From NCBI GenBank assembly GCA_030529505.1, contig JAUMWT010000001.1:124001-188000 (forward strand): 64,000 nucleotides of DNA, written 5' to 3'. The notes below the pieces were generated by a model. That model searched no databases and was not told where the DNA came from. It worked only from the letters and a program-made list of their open reading frames with translations. The stretch's first letter is position 1. Every line of letters starts with the position of its first letter. Shown one piece after another: positions 56,075-64,000 of this stretch. Source of the stretch: Allobrachymonas sp. (GTDB taxonomy: Bacteria; Pseudomonadota; Gammaproteobacteria; Burkholderiales; Burkholderiaceae_C). Both the position numbers and the translations under genes were made by a program.

Positions 56075-56506
56075 TCATCGTGCAGCGCGCTGCGCCGCAA
56101 ACCACACGGGCAAACCGGGGTTGAAGCAACGCCAGCCCACACCGTGGTAATCGGGCCGACGCGTTTGCAGCCACGCAAGCACAGTTGTCGTGCAGGCAAC
56201 GATGCCACCCAGAACGCCCCAGCCCAGGGTTGCCGCCAAAAGCGGCACCAACACGCCTGCGGCCATCACCGCCACAAACACGGCGGCCCAAATCAATTCC
56301 AGCACCCGCGCCATGCGCAGCACATTGCAGAACAGAAAAAAGTGGCAGATCACGCAGACCACGGCAGCTGCGGCCAACGCCCAGCCTGCGCGCCACAAGG
56401 CCCAGGCCGCACCCGCGCCAAGCAGCAACACGCCCACATCCAGCCACGACAAGCGAAAGCCGGGCCGGAAATCGGGGGGCTGCGCAGCGGCAGTCTCTGG
56501 CCTCAT
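56075..56506 (-). CDS. Hypothetical membrane protein
   Basis: A 143 aa protein with about four hydrophobic segments (for example LDVGVLLLGAGAAWALW and LIWAAVFVAVMAAGVLVPLL) and a short hydrophilic C-terminus with GVGWRCFNPG. No recognised domain. It sits between the ABC ATPase and permease genes of one exporter and could be an accessory subunit. Confidence 0.6.
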   Translation of the reverse strand: MRPETAAAQPPDFRPGFRLSWLDVGVLLLGAGAAWALWRAGWALAAAAVVCVICHFFLFCNVLRMARVLELIWAAVFVAVMAAGVLVPLLAATLGWGVLGGIVACTTTVLAWLQTRRPDYHGVGWRCFNPGLPVWFAAQRAAR

Positions 56507-56613
56507 GGCTGCGCCCTTTCTCTGGTCTCTCTGGCGGCATCTGCGGCAGCGGGTGGCGGGTTTGTCAATTGCTTTTGGAGTTGAAGCGCTTGCTTTGCTT
56601 GAGCGGACTGCGC

Positions 56614-57579
56614 CTATTCAGGCCAAGCCCCCTGCGGCTGAGCGGTGCCTTCGGTGGAATGAACACCACCGGCAGCGCCGCCCATCAGGCGAATGAACAC
56701 ATCTTCCAAATTCGCCTTGCGCACTTCCAGATCTTCGATTTCAATGCCCGCCCGGCGCAGCGCCGCCAGGCTCTGCTCGATTTCTTCCGCGCTGTTCGCG
56801 GGCCATTCCACCACCCGGCCCGTGATGCGGGCGCGCCCCGCCAATTCGGCGGGCAAGGGCTGGTCGGTTTTGAAGTGCAGCACCCCCACGGCGGCGTTGC
56901 GCAGCAAGGTGCTGGTTTTCTCCAGCGCCAGCAGGCGGCCTTGCTTGAGCATGGCGATGCGGTTGCACAGGGCCTCGGCTTCTTCCAGGTAATGCGTGGT
57001 CAACAGCACGGTGTGGCCCTGCCGGTTCAGATCGGCCACCAGGCGCCACAGCGTTTGGCGCAGTTCCACATCCACGCCGGCGGTGGGCTCATCCAGCACG
57101 ATCACGGGCGGCTTGTGCACCAGCGCCAAAGCCAGCAGTGCGCGCCGCCTCATGCCGCCCGAGAGCTGGCGCATATTGGCATCGGCCTTGCCAGCCAGGC
57201 CCAGATCGTGCAGCAGTTCGTCCACCCACGCCGCGTTGTTGTAAATACCGAAATAGCCCGACTGAAAGCGCAACATCTCGCGCACGCTGAATACTGGGTC
57301 GTACACCAGCTCCTGCGGCACGATGCCCAGATAGCGGCGCACCTGCTCAGCGTTCTGCCGCACATCCAGCCCATGCACTTTGATCGTGCCCTGCGTGGCC
57401 TGCGTCAGCCCCGCCAGAATGCTGATGAGCGTGGTCTTGCCCGCCCCGTTGGGGCCCAGCAGCCCGAAAAAATCGCCCTGCTCGATGTCGAACGACACCT
57501 CATCCAGCGCACGCAAGCCCGCCACATGACCACGCGGCGGGTAGAACTTGCTGAGGGACTGGATGGAAATAGCAGGCAT
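56614..57579 (-). CDS. ABC transporter ATP-binding protein
   Basis: A 321 aa ABC-2-type ATPase. Walker A is GPNGAGKTT (about 42-50), the signature is LSGGMRRR, Walker B is VIVLDEPTAGVD, and the H-loop is TTHYLEEAE. It has the C-terminal extension of the CcmA/YadG-like group. The ATG at 57579 is preferred over a TTG at 57588. First gene of the unit leading through its permease, BolA and murA to hisG. Confidence 0.92.
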   Translation of the reverse strand: MPAISIQSLSKFYPPRGHVAGLRALDEVSFDIEQGDFFGLLGPNGAGKTTLISILAGLTQATQGTIKVHGLDVRQNAEQVRRYLGIVPQELVYDPVFSVREMLRFQSGYFGIYNNAAWVDELLHDLGLAGKADANMRQLSGGMRRRALLALALVHKPPVIVLDEPTAGVDVELRQTLWRLVADLNRQGHTVLLTTHYLEEAEALCNRIAMLKQGRLLALEKTSTLLRNAAVGVLHFKTDQPLPAELAGRARITGRVVEWPANSAEEIEQSLAALRRAGIEIEDLEVRKANLEDVFIRLMGGAAGGVHSTEGTAQPQGAWPE

Positions 57580-57896
57580 AAGAAGCAAATTTTAGGTTCT
57601 GATCGGCCATTTTCAGGGCGCAATCGATTGCTTTGATATGCAAGCCAAGGAGGGAGCCCGTATGCCCGCAAGCTGTGGTTCACACAGGCATCAAACAGCC
57701 AAGTCTAAGGCCGAGCCAATGGTATAAAACCACCCTTTGCCTGCGTCGTGCCTTTACGACATGCGCCATTTGTCGCCCAACCGATTGCAAGGCTCGGCGT
57801 GGACGCAAGCTGCGCGGTGCCTGCGTTTGAAAACGCTTTTGCAAACCAGCACCCTGCTTCTCTACGCACAAGATTTTTTACAGAAACGCTTTGCTT
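57580..57896. other. Divergent spacer between ABC ATPase and tex
   Basis: No gene seen. TATAAA (57723-57728) on the plus strand is a possible tex -10, without a matching -35. Confidence 0.35.
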
Positions 57897-60293
57897 ATGC
57901 CTCTATCCATCACCGAACAAATCGCCAGCGAAATTCGCGTACAAGCCCATCAGGTGCAAGCCGCCATCGACCTGCTGGACGGTGGCGCCACCGTGCCCTT
58001 CATCGCCCGCTACCGCAAGGAGGCCACGGGCGGGCTGGACGACGCGCAACTGCGCGAGCTGGAGGCGCGCCTGAGCTACCTGCGCGAGTTGCACGAGCGC
58101 CGCGCCGCCATCCTCAAAAGCATTGAGGAGCAAGGCAAGCTCACGCCCGAGTTGCGCGCCGCGATCGAGGCCGCGCCAACGAAGCAGGAGCTGGAAGACC
58201 TCTACCTGCCCTACAAGCCCAAGCGCCGCACCAAGGGGCAGATTGCGCGCGAATTCGGCATCGAGCCGCTGGCCGACCAGTTGTTTGCCGACCCCGCGCT
58301 GGACCCGCAAGTGGCCGCCCAGCCTTTCGTGAAAGCCGAAAAGGGCGAAGGCGGCGAAGACTTCACCACCATCGCTGCCGTGCTCGACGGCGTGCGCGAC
58401 ATCCTGAGCGAACGCTGGGCCGAAGACGCCGCGCTGGTGCAATCCTTGCGCGAATGGCTGTGGGCCGAGGGCCTGCTGCAAAGCAAGCTGGCCGCGGGCA
58501 AAAACGAAAACGACCCCGAAGTGGCCAAGTTCCGCGACTATTTCGATTACGACGAGCCCATTGGCCGCGTGCCCAGCCACCGCGCGCTGGCCGTGTTTCG
58601 CGGGCGGCAGCTGGAGATTCTGGATGCCAAACTCGTCACGCCACTGGCCGCTGACGAAAAGACCAGTCTTGCTGAAGGCCGCATCGCCCAGCACCTGGGC
58701 TGGAGCCACCAAAGCCGCCCCGCCGACGACCTGTTGCGCAAATGTGTGAGCTGGACTTGGCGCGTGAAACTGAGCTTAAGCACCGAGCGCGACCTGTTCG
58801 CCCGCCTGCGCGAAGAGGCCGAAAAAGTCGCCATCAAGGTCTTTGCCGACAACCTGCGCGACCTGCTGCTGGCCGCGCCCGCCGGGGCCAAGGCCGTGAT
58901 GGGGCTGGACCCCGGCATCCGCACTGGCGTGAAAGTGGCCGTGGTGGATAGCACCGGCAAGCTGGTGGACACCGCCACCGTTTACCCGCACGAGCCACGC
59001 AAGGATTGGGACGGCAGCATCCACACCCTGGCGCGCCTCATCGCCCAGCACGGCGTGCAGCTCATCGCCATTGGCAACGGCACCGCCAGCCGCGAAACGG
59101 ACAAGCTCGCGGGCGACCTCATCAAGCACGTGCAAAAAATCGCGGCCAGCCAGCCCGGCATCACCCCGCCCACGATTGAAAAAATCGTCATCAGCGAAGC
59201 GGGTGCATCGGTTTACTCTGCCTCCGAATACGCCAGCCAAGAGCTGCCCGACGTGGACGTGAGCCTGCGCGGCGCGGCCAGCATCGCCCGCCGTCTGCAA
59301 GACCCGCTGGCCGAACTCGTCAAGATCGACCCCAAGAGCATTGGCGTGGGCCAGTACCAGCACGACGTGAACCAGAGCGAGCTGGCCCGCGCGCTCGATG
59401 CCGTGGTGGAAGACTGCGTGAACGGCGTGGGCGTGGACTTGAACACCGCCAGCGCGCCGCTGCTGGCGCGGGTGTCGGGCCTATCCGCCACCGTGGCCAA
59501 ATCCGTGGTGCGCTGGCGCGAGCAACACGGCGCCTTCCAGAACCGCCAGCAACTGCTGGAAGTCAGCGGCCTGGGCCCCAAAACCTTTGAGCAAAGCGCG
59601 GGCTTCTTGCGCATACGCGGCGGCAGCAACCCGTTGGACATGACGGGCGTGCACCCCGAAACCTATCCGGTGGTCGAGCAGATCATCGTCAGCACCGGCA
59701 AGCCCATCGACCAATTGATGGGCCGCAGCGAACTGCTCAAACCCCTCAAGCCCGAGCAGTTCGCCACCGATCAATTCGGTGCCATCACGGTGAAAGACAT
59801 TCTGGCCGAACTGGAAAAACCCGGCCGCGACCCGCGCCCGGACTTCAAGGTCGCCCGCTTCAACGAAGGCGTGGAAGACATTGCCGACCTGAAGGAAGGC
59901 ATGGTGCTCGAAGGCACCGTGAGCAACGTGGCCGCCTTTGGCGCCTTCGTCGATCTGGGCGTGCACCAGGACGGGCTGGTGCACGTCAGTCAGCTGTCGA
60001 ACAAGTTTGTCAACGACGCGCGCGAAATCGTCAAGACCGGCCAGATCGTCAAAGTGAAGGTGCTGGAAGTGGACGTGCCGCGCAAGCGCATCAGCCTGAC
60101 GATGAAGCTGGACGCGCCCACGGGCAGGCGCGAAGGCCGTGACGCCAGAGGCGAAAACCGCTTTGAACCAGCAGGCCGTAGCACAGGCCGTGGCGGCTAT
60201 TCAAGCGACCGCAGCCGGGGCCAAGGTCGCCACTCAAGTGCACCCGCCACGGCCATGGCATCGGCTTTTGAAAAGCTCAAGGGCTTAAAGTGA
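57897..60293 (+). CDS. tex: Tex family RNA-binding transcription accessory protein
   Basis: A 798 aa conserved nucleic-acid-binding protein. The Tex N-terminal domain opens with [11 protein letters not shown] and [17 protein letters not shown]. The YqgF/RNase H-like core has [17 protein letters not shown]. The helix-hairpin-helix region has [17 protein letters not shown]. The C-terminal S1 domain (about 660-735) has [27 protein letters not shown]. It ends in a Gly/Arg/Ser-rich tail. The ATG at 57897 is preferred over a TTG two codons upstream. Confidence 0.96.
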   Translation: MPLSITEQIASEIRVQAHQVQAAIDLLDGGATVPFIARYRKEATGGLDDAQLRELEARLSYLRELHERRAAILKSIEEQGKLTPELRAAIEAAPTKQELEDLYLPYKPKRRTKGQIAREFGIEPLADQLFADPALDPQVAAQPFVKAEKGEGGEDFTTIAAVLDGVRDILSERWAEDAALVQSLREWLWAEGLLQSKLAAGKNENDPEVAKFRDYFDYDEPIGRVPSHRALAVFRGRQLEILDAKLVTPLAADEKTSLAEGRIAQHLGWSHQSRPADDLLRKCVSWTWRVKLSLSTERDLFARLREEAEKVAIKVFADNLRDLLLAAPAGAKAVMGLDPGIRTGVKVAVVDSTGKLVDTATVYPHEPRKDWDGSIHTLARLIAQHGVQLIAIGNGTASRETDKLAGDLIKHVQKIAASQPGITPPTIEKIVISEAGASVYSASEYASQELPDVDVSLRGAASIARRLQDPLAELVKIDPKSIGVGQYQHDVNQSELARALDAVVEDCVNGVGVDLNTASAPLLARVSGLSATVAKSVVRWREQHGAFQNRQQLLEVSGLGPKTFEQSAGFLRIRGGSNPLDMTGVHPETYPVVEQIIVSTGKPIDQLMGRSELLKPLKPEQFATDQFGAITVKDILAELEKPGRDPRPDFKVARFNEGVEDIADLKEGMVLEGTVSNVAAFGAFVDLGVHQDGLVHVSQLSNKFVNDAREIVKTGQIVKVKVLEVDVPRKRISLTMKLDAPTGRREGRDARGENRFEPAGRSTGRGGYSSDRSRGQGRHSSAPATAMASAFEKLKGLK

Positions 60294-60376
60294 TTTTAAT
60301 AATTGAATAAACCTATGTTTTATGATTAACTAATATGATCTTAATTATTGAAGAGTATGAATTTGAAAATTTCTTA
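60294..60376. other. AT-rich spacer at the border of the defence locus
   Basis: About 80 bp made mostly of A and T (TTTTAATAATTGAATAAA and similar), unlike the GC-rich surroundings. It contains TTAATAATTGAA and TTAATTATTGAA as near direct repeats. It lies between tex and MITE F, just before the restriction-like genes, and probably marks a junction of foreign DNA and/or a promoter region. Confidence 0.7.
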
Positions 60377-60548
60377 GAGCCTGTTCAAAATCTCTGCACA
60401 GCGAGCAATCAAGCGGATTTGGGTGGTCTGCGGTGTTGCAAAACTTGCCAATAGCACGCACGATTCACGCACCATTGGCCGCGTTTTGCGCCTTGCATTC
60501 CATCCCAAACCGCTTTTGCCCACTCACGCCGAGATCTTGAACAGGCTC
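60377..60548 (-). mobile_element. MITE copy F (172 bp) upstream of the helicase-nuclease gene
   Basis: Perfect-looking ends GAGCCTGTTC / GAACAGGCTC are flanked by a perfect TTA repeat (60374-60376, 60549-60551). It differs from copy E by a few substitutions and an extra GATTCACGCAC-like stretch in the loop. It ends only 17 bp before the ATG of the downstream gene, so it must contain or displace that gene's promoter and ribosome-binding region. Confidence 0.93.
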
Positions 60549-60565
60549 TTACCAATAAACTCTTT

Positions 60566-63500
60566 ATGAGCCATTATTTTTTCCAGCAACCCATTCTCAA
60601 TTCGCCCTATGAATACCCCGCCCGGCACTGGGCGCTGGACGAGGCCGGGCAGCCCACCGGGCAAGTCATCGACAGCCGCCGCCGCGCGGACTTCATCACC
60701 CCCATTCCCCGGCCGCGCAAGGCGCGCGGCGCGCAGTCTGAACTGGCGCTGGGCAGCCAGCACGGCAGTGACAACCAGCTCTACCACAGAGACCTTATCA
60801 ACGCCGTGCGGCAGGAGGTGGACGCCTGGCGCCAGTTGCCGCCCTCGCAGTGGCGGGTCACGCCGGAAACCGCGCGCCTGTTGCAACACTGGCGCACGCA
60901 TGACTTTGCCGGCGTGCGCCCGTTTTTCTGCCAGGTCGAGGCTGCCGAAACCGCCATCTGGCTGACTGAAGTCGCGCCACAGCTGGGCCAGCGCGGCCAG
61001 CGCTTTCTGGAGCACCTTGCCAAAGTCAACGATGACGCCAACCCCGGCCTGATGCGGCTGGCGCTCAAGCTCGCCACCGGCGCGGGCAAGACCACTGTCA
61101 TGGCGATGCTGATTGCCTGGCAAACGGTCAACGCCGTGCGCCACCCCGGCAGCAAAAAATTCACCCGCGGCTTTTTGCTCGTGGCGCCGGGCATCACCAT
61201 CCGCGACCGCCTGCGCGTGCTCCTGCCCAACGATCCGGACAGCTATTACGCCAGCCGCGAGATCGTGCCGCGCGACATGCTGGCCGATCTGGACAGGGCC
61301 AAGATCGTCATCACCAACTACCACGCCTTCAAGCGGCGCGAGCGCATGGAGCTTTCCAAGGGCGGCCGCCGCCTGCTGCAAGGGCGCACCGGCAGCGCGC
61401 CGGACACGCTGGAAACCGAGGGCCAGATGCTGCAACGGGTGATGCCGGAGCTGATGGGCATGAAAAACATCCTTGTCCTCAACGACGAGGCCCACCATTG
61501 CTACCGCGAAAAGCCCGCCTCCGATGAGGACTACATCGACGACAAGGGCAATCCGCTGACCGGCGATGACCTCAAGGCCGCCAAAGCGCACGCCCAAAGC
61601 GAGAACGAAGCCGCCCGCCTGTGGATTTCCGGCCTTGAAACCGTGCAGCGCCATCTCGGGGTGCAGCGCGTCATCGACCTCTCGGCCACGCCCTTCTTTC
61701 TGGCCGGCTCCGGCTATGCCGAAGGCACGCTGTTTCCGTGGACGATGAGCGATTTTTCGCTGATGGACGCCATCGAATGCGGCATCGTCAAACTGCCGCG
61801 TGTGCCGGTGTCGCAAAACATCCCCGGCAGCGAAATGCCCATCTACCGCGAGCTGTGGAAACACATCGGCAAAAAAATGCCCAAAAAAGGTCGCGGCAAG
61901 GGCGGTGCGCTGGATCCGCACGCCATCCCCGTGGAGCTGCAAACCGCGCTGGAGGCGCTGTACGGCCACTACGTGCAAACCTTCGAGGCCTGGAAAAAGG
62001 CTGGCATCAAAGTGCCGCCCTGCTTCATCGTGGTGTGCAACAACACCGCCACCTCCAAGCTGGTGTACGACTACATCGCTGGCTTCGGGCGCACCGATGA
62101 CGACGGCAACATCCACCCCATCCCTGGCCGCTTGGAGCTGTTCCGCAACCACGACGACTACGGCAATCCGCTGGCGCGCCCCAACACGCTGCTGATCGAC
62201 AGCGAACAACTGGAATCGGGCGAGGCGCTGGACGACAACTTCCGCCGCATGGCCGGCGATGAAATCGAGCGCTTCCGCCGCGAGATCATCGAGCGCACCG
62301 GCGACCGCGCCCGCGCCGATGAACTTAGCGACCAGGACTTGCTGCGCGAAGTCATGAACACCGTCGGCAAACCCGGCCGGCTGGGCGAATCCATCCGCTG
62401 CGTGGTGTCGGTGTCCATGCTCACCGAGGGCTGGGACGCCAACACCGTCACCCACATCCTTGGCGTGCGCGCCTTTGGCGCCCAGCTCCTGTGCGAACAG
62501 GTCATCGGCCGCGCGCTGCGCCGCCAATCTTACGAACTCAATGCCCAGGGGCTGTTTGACGTGGAATATGCCGACGTCTTCGGCATTCCCTTCGACTTCA
62601 CCGCCAAGCCTGTCGTCACCGCCCCGCCCACGCCGCGCGAAACCGTCATCGTCAAGGCGATGCGACCCGAGCGCGACCATTTGGAAATCCGCTTCCCGCG
62701 CGTGCTGGGCTACCGCGTCGAACGACCGCAAGCCGGATTGCAGGCGCGCTTTGGCGATGAGCACCACATGACGCTCACCCCCGACATGGTCGGCCCCACG
62801 CAAACCCAGAATGCCGGCCTCATTGGTGAGGCCGTCAACCTGACCGTGCAGCACCTGGGCGACGTGCGCCAATCCACCCTGCTGATGGAGCTGACGCGCC
62901 ACCTGATCCAGCACTGGCGCGAGCCGGGGCAAGAGCCGCCCATCCACCTGTTCGGCCAGCTCAAGCGCATTGTTCGCCAATGGCTGGATGAATGCCTGCA
63001 CTGCAAGGGCGGCACCTATCCGGCGCAACTCATGTATGGCGAGCTGACCGACAAGGCCTGCCAGAAAATCACCGCCGCCATCACCCGCGAGGCGCTGGAA
63101 AACGGCGCGCAAATCAAGGCCATCCTCGACCCCTACAACCCCACCGGCAGCACCGCGCACGTGCGCTTTGCCACCGCGCGCGAAGGTCGCTGGGAAACCC
63201 TGGGCCCGCCGCCCAAGAATCACGTCAACTGGGTCGTCACCGACAGCGACTGGGAGGCCGAGTTCTGCCGCGTGGCCGAGCAGCACCCGCGCGTGATCGC
63301 CTACACCAAAAACCACAACCTGGGGCTGGACGTGCCCTACCAGTTTGGCCCGGACAACCGCCTGTACCGGCCCGACTTCATCGTGCTGGTGGACGATGGC
63401 CACGGCGCGGACGACCCGCTGCACCTCATCGTCGAAATCAAGGGCTACCGCCGCGAGGATGCCGACTTCAAGAAAGCTGCCATGCAAAGCTACTGGCTGC

Positions 63501-63643
63501 CCGCCGTCAACCACCTGGGCACCCACGGCCGCTGGGCCTTTGCCGAATTTGGCGACGTGTACGAAATGCAAAGCGACTTTGCCCAGAAGGTGCAGGCCGA
63601 GTTCGACCGCATGCTGCAAGCCCACTCAGGAGACGCACCATGA
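60566..63643 (+). CDS. DEAD/DEAH-box helicase with PD-(D/E)xK nuclease, type III restriction Res-like (BPTD_3080-like family)
   Basis: A 1025 aa SF2 helicase-nuclease. Walker A is LATGAGKTTV (about 169-178), DEAH lies in LNDEAHHCY (about 305), SATPFF is motif III (about 373), and QVIGRALRR is motif VI (about 645-653). A C-terminal nuclease has RPDFIVLVDD (about 935) and VEIKG (Glu957, Lys959). This is the layout of Res subunits in type III-like and BPTD_3080-type restriction systems. It probably translocates on and cuts unmodified or phage DNA. The stop overlaps the next start (ATGA). No methyltransferase is seen in the window; it may lie beyond 64 kb. Confidence 0.87.
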   Translation: MSHYFFQQPILNSPYEYPARHWALDEAGQPTGQVIDSRRRADFITPIPRPRKARGAQSELALGSQHGSDNQLYHRDLINAVRQEVDAWRQLPPSQWRVTPETARLLQHWRTHDFAGVRPFFCQVEAAETAIWLTEVAPQLGQRGQRFLEHLAKVNDDANPGLMRLALKLATGAGKTTVMAMLIAWQTVNAVRHPGSKKFTRGFLLVAPGITIRDRLRVLLPNDPDSYYASREIVPRDMLADLDRAKIVITNYHAFKRRERMELSKGGRRLLQGRTGSAPDTLETEGQMLQRVMPELMGMKNILVLNDEAHHCYREKPASDEDYIDDKGNPLTGDDLKAAKAHAQSENEAARLWISGLETVQRHLGVQRVIDLSATPFFLAGSGYAEGTLFPWTMSDFSLMDAIECGIVKLPRVPVSQNIPGSEMPIYRELWKHIGKKMPKKGRGKGGALDPHAIPVELQTALEALYGHYVQTFEAWKKAGIKVPPCFIVVCNNTATSKLVYDYIAGFGRTDDDGNIHPIPGRLELFRNHDDYGNPLARPNTLLIDSEQLESGEALDDNFRRMAGDEIERFRREIIERTGDRARADELSDQDLLREVMNTVGKPGRLGESIRCVVSVSMLTEGWDANTVTHILGVRAFGAQLLCEQVIGRALRRQSYELNAQGLFDVEYADVFGIPFDFTAKPVVTAPPTPRETVIVKAMRPERDHLEIRFPRVLGYRVERPQAGLQARFGDEHHMTLTPDMVGPTQTQNAGLIGEAVNLTVQHLGDVRQSTLLMELTRHLIQHWREPGQEPPIHLFGQLKRIVRQWLDECLHCKGGTYPAQLMYGELTDKACQKITAAITREALENGAQIKAILDPYNPTGSTAHVRFATAREGRWETLGPPPKNHVNWVVTDSDWEAEFCRVAEQHPRVIAYTKNHNLGLDVPYQFGPDNRLYRPDFIVLVDDGHGADDPLHLIVEIKGYRREDADFKKAAMQSYWLPAVNHLGTHGRWAFAEFGDVYEMQSDFAQKVQAEFDRMLQAHSGDAP

Positions 63644-64000
63644 TTACCCCTGAGCAGATCGACCTGTGGCGCAGCAGTGCGCGCGAAACCCAGAACCTGG
63701 AGTTCAAGGAAGCCAAGAGCCAGTACGACACCCACAAGCTCTGCCGCTACTGTGTGGCGCTTGCCAACGAGGGTGGCGGCCATCTGGTGCTGGGTGTGGC
63801 CGACAAGCCGCCGCGTCCCGTTGTGGGCAGCGCCGCCTTTGCCAATGCACAGGACATTGCCGAAAAACTGTTTGAACGGCTGGGCTTTCGCGTGGAGGCT
63901 GAAGCAGTTGCGCACCCGGATGGGCGCGTTGTGGTATTCAGCGTCCCGGCGCGCCCACGGGGTACAGCCTATCACCTGGACGGCGCCTATCTGATGCGTT
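63640..64000 (+). CDS. AlbA_2 (Schlafen-like) domain protein, partial
   Basis: The first 120 residues of a gene that continues beyond the window. It shows the AlbA_2 signature: LEFKEAK (about residue 18), then CRYCVALANEGGGHLVLGVAD (LANEGGG core) and a following beta-rich stretch. These domains bind nucleic acid and sit at the N-terminus of many ATPase or regulator proteins in defence loci. It is translationally coupled to the helicase-nuclease, which supports a shared role. The C-terminal domain, which would decide the function, is not visible. Confidence 0.85.
   Translation, partial: MITPEQIDLWRSSARETQNLEFKEAKSQYDTHKLCRYCVALANEGGGHLVLGVADKPPRPVVGSAAFANAQDIAEKLFERLGFRVEAEAVAHPDGRVVVFSVPARPRGTAYHLDGAYLMR

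Noticed and set aside
54625..56208. A single 527-codon minus-strand gene spanning the lipoprotein and permease region
   Set aside because: Only the last 170 codons look real (signal peptide and lipobox). The upstream part is a frame shadow of the ABC-2 permease.
60524..63625. Very long minus-strand ORF (about 1033 codons) opposite the helicase-nuclease
   Set aside because: It is antisense to a gene with full helicase and nuclease motifs. It has no recognisable domain and arises from the GC-rich codon pattern.
1..64000. CRISPR arrays, tRNA or rRNA genes
   Set aside because: No regularly spaced repeats, cloverleaf-like segments or rRNA signatures were recognised. The only dispersed repeats are the MITEs and the hrpA inserts.

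Overview
The window is GC-rich, densely coded, single-chromosome-style DNA from a betaproteobacterium, most likely Burkholderiales, family Comamonadaceae or close to it. This rests on gene order and family membership seen here: prmC-grxD, dapC-dapD, moxR-DUF58-tgpA, perM/purM divergent with hda-HAD-pcnB-folK, an ABC pair-BolA-murA-hisG string with short-form HisG, and CobD/CbiB-like and LapA-like proteins typical of the group. Genus cannot be fixed from sequence reading alone. No rRNA, tRNA, CRISPR array or intact transposase was found.

Layout. 0-5.8 kb: orn (partial), M48 protease, rsgA, hemH, rplS with its own -10 box and terminator, and a Nudix CoA pyrophosphatase. 6.4-11.7 kb: CobD/CbiB-like protein, prmC, grxD, and nadC/nadA on the other strand. 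12.2-15.6 kb: a translationally coupled acyltransferase-glycosyltransferase-mnmH set, then a LapA-like protein. 15.9-18.2 kb: dapC and dapD (lysine/peptidoglycan precursor). 18.7-23.3 kb: a TauE/SafE-type permease and the yajC-secD-secF operon. 23.8-31.0 kb (minus): perM, hda, HAD hydrolase, pcnB, folK and a PglL/Wzy-type ligase. 31.2-42.4 kb: purM, an HDAC-like protein, moxR-DUF58-tgpA, and a large hrpA. 42.6-52.3 kb (minus): a lipid/polyketide-type biosynthesis and export cluster. 52.3-57.6 kb (minus): hisG, murA, BolA, a small lipoprotein and an ABC-2 exporter pair. 57.9-60.3 kb: tex. 60.3-64 kb: an AT-rich spacer followed by a DEAD/DEAH helicase-nuclease and an AlbA_2/Schlafen-type gene, which look like a restriction or defence locus running off the right edge.

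The two most interesting accessory parts are these. (1) The 43.4-52.3 kb operon encodes DarA-like and DarB-like enzymes, an ACP, a complete ketosynthase, a reduced ketosynthase-like partner, a BtrH-type Cys-dependent acyltransferase, an HTH-like protein and an ABC-2 exporter. It fits a dialkylresorcinol/aryl-polyene-like product that is built on an ACP and exported. (2) The defence-like pair at the right end.

A family of six 162-182 bp elements with inverted ends (GARCCTGTTC-type) and TNA target duplications is scattered through the window. I read them as non-autonomous MITEs mobilised by an IS5-family (IS1031/ISL2-like) transposase. Four of them sit inside or at the edge of otherwise conserved operons, and one abuts the defence locus.
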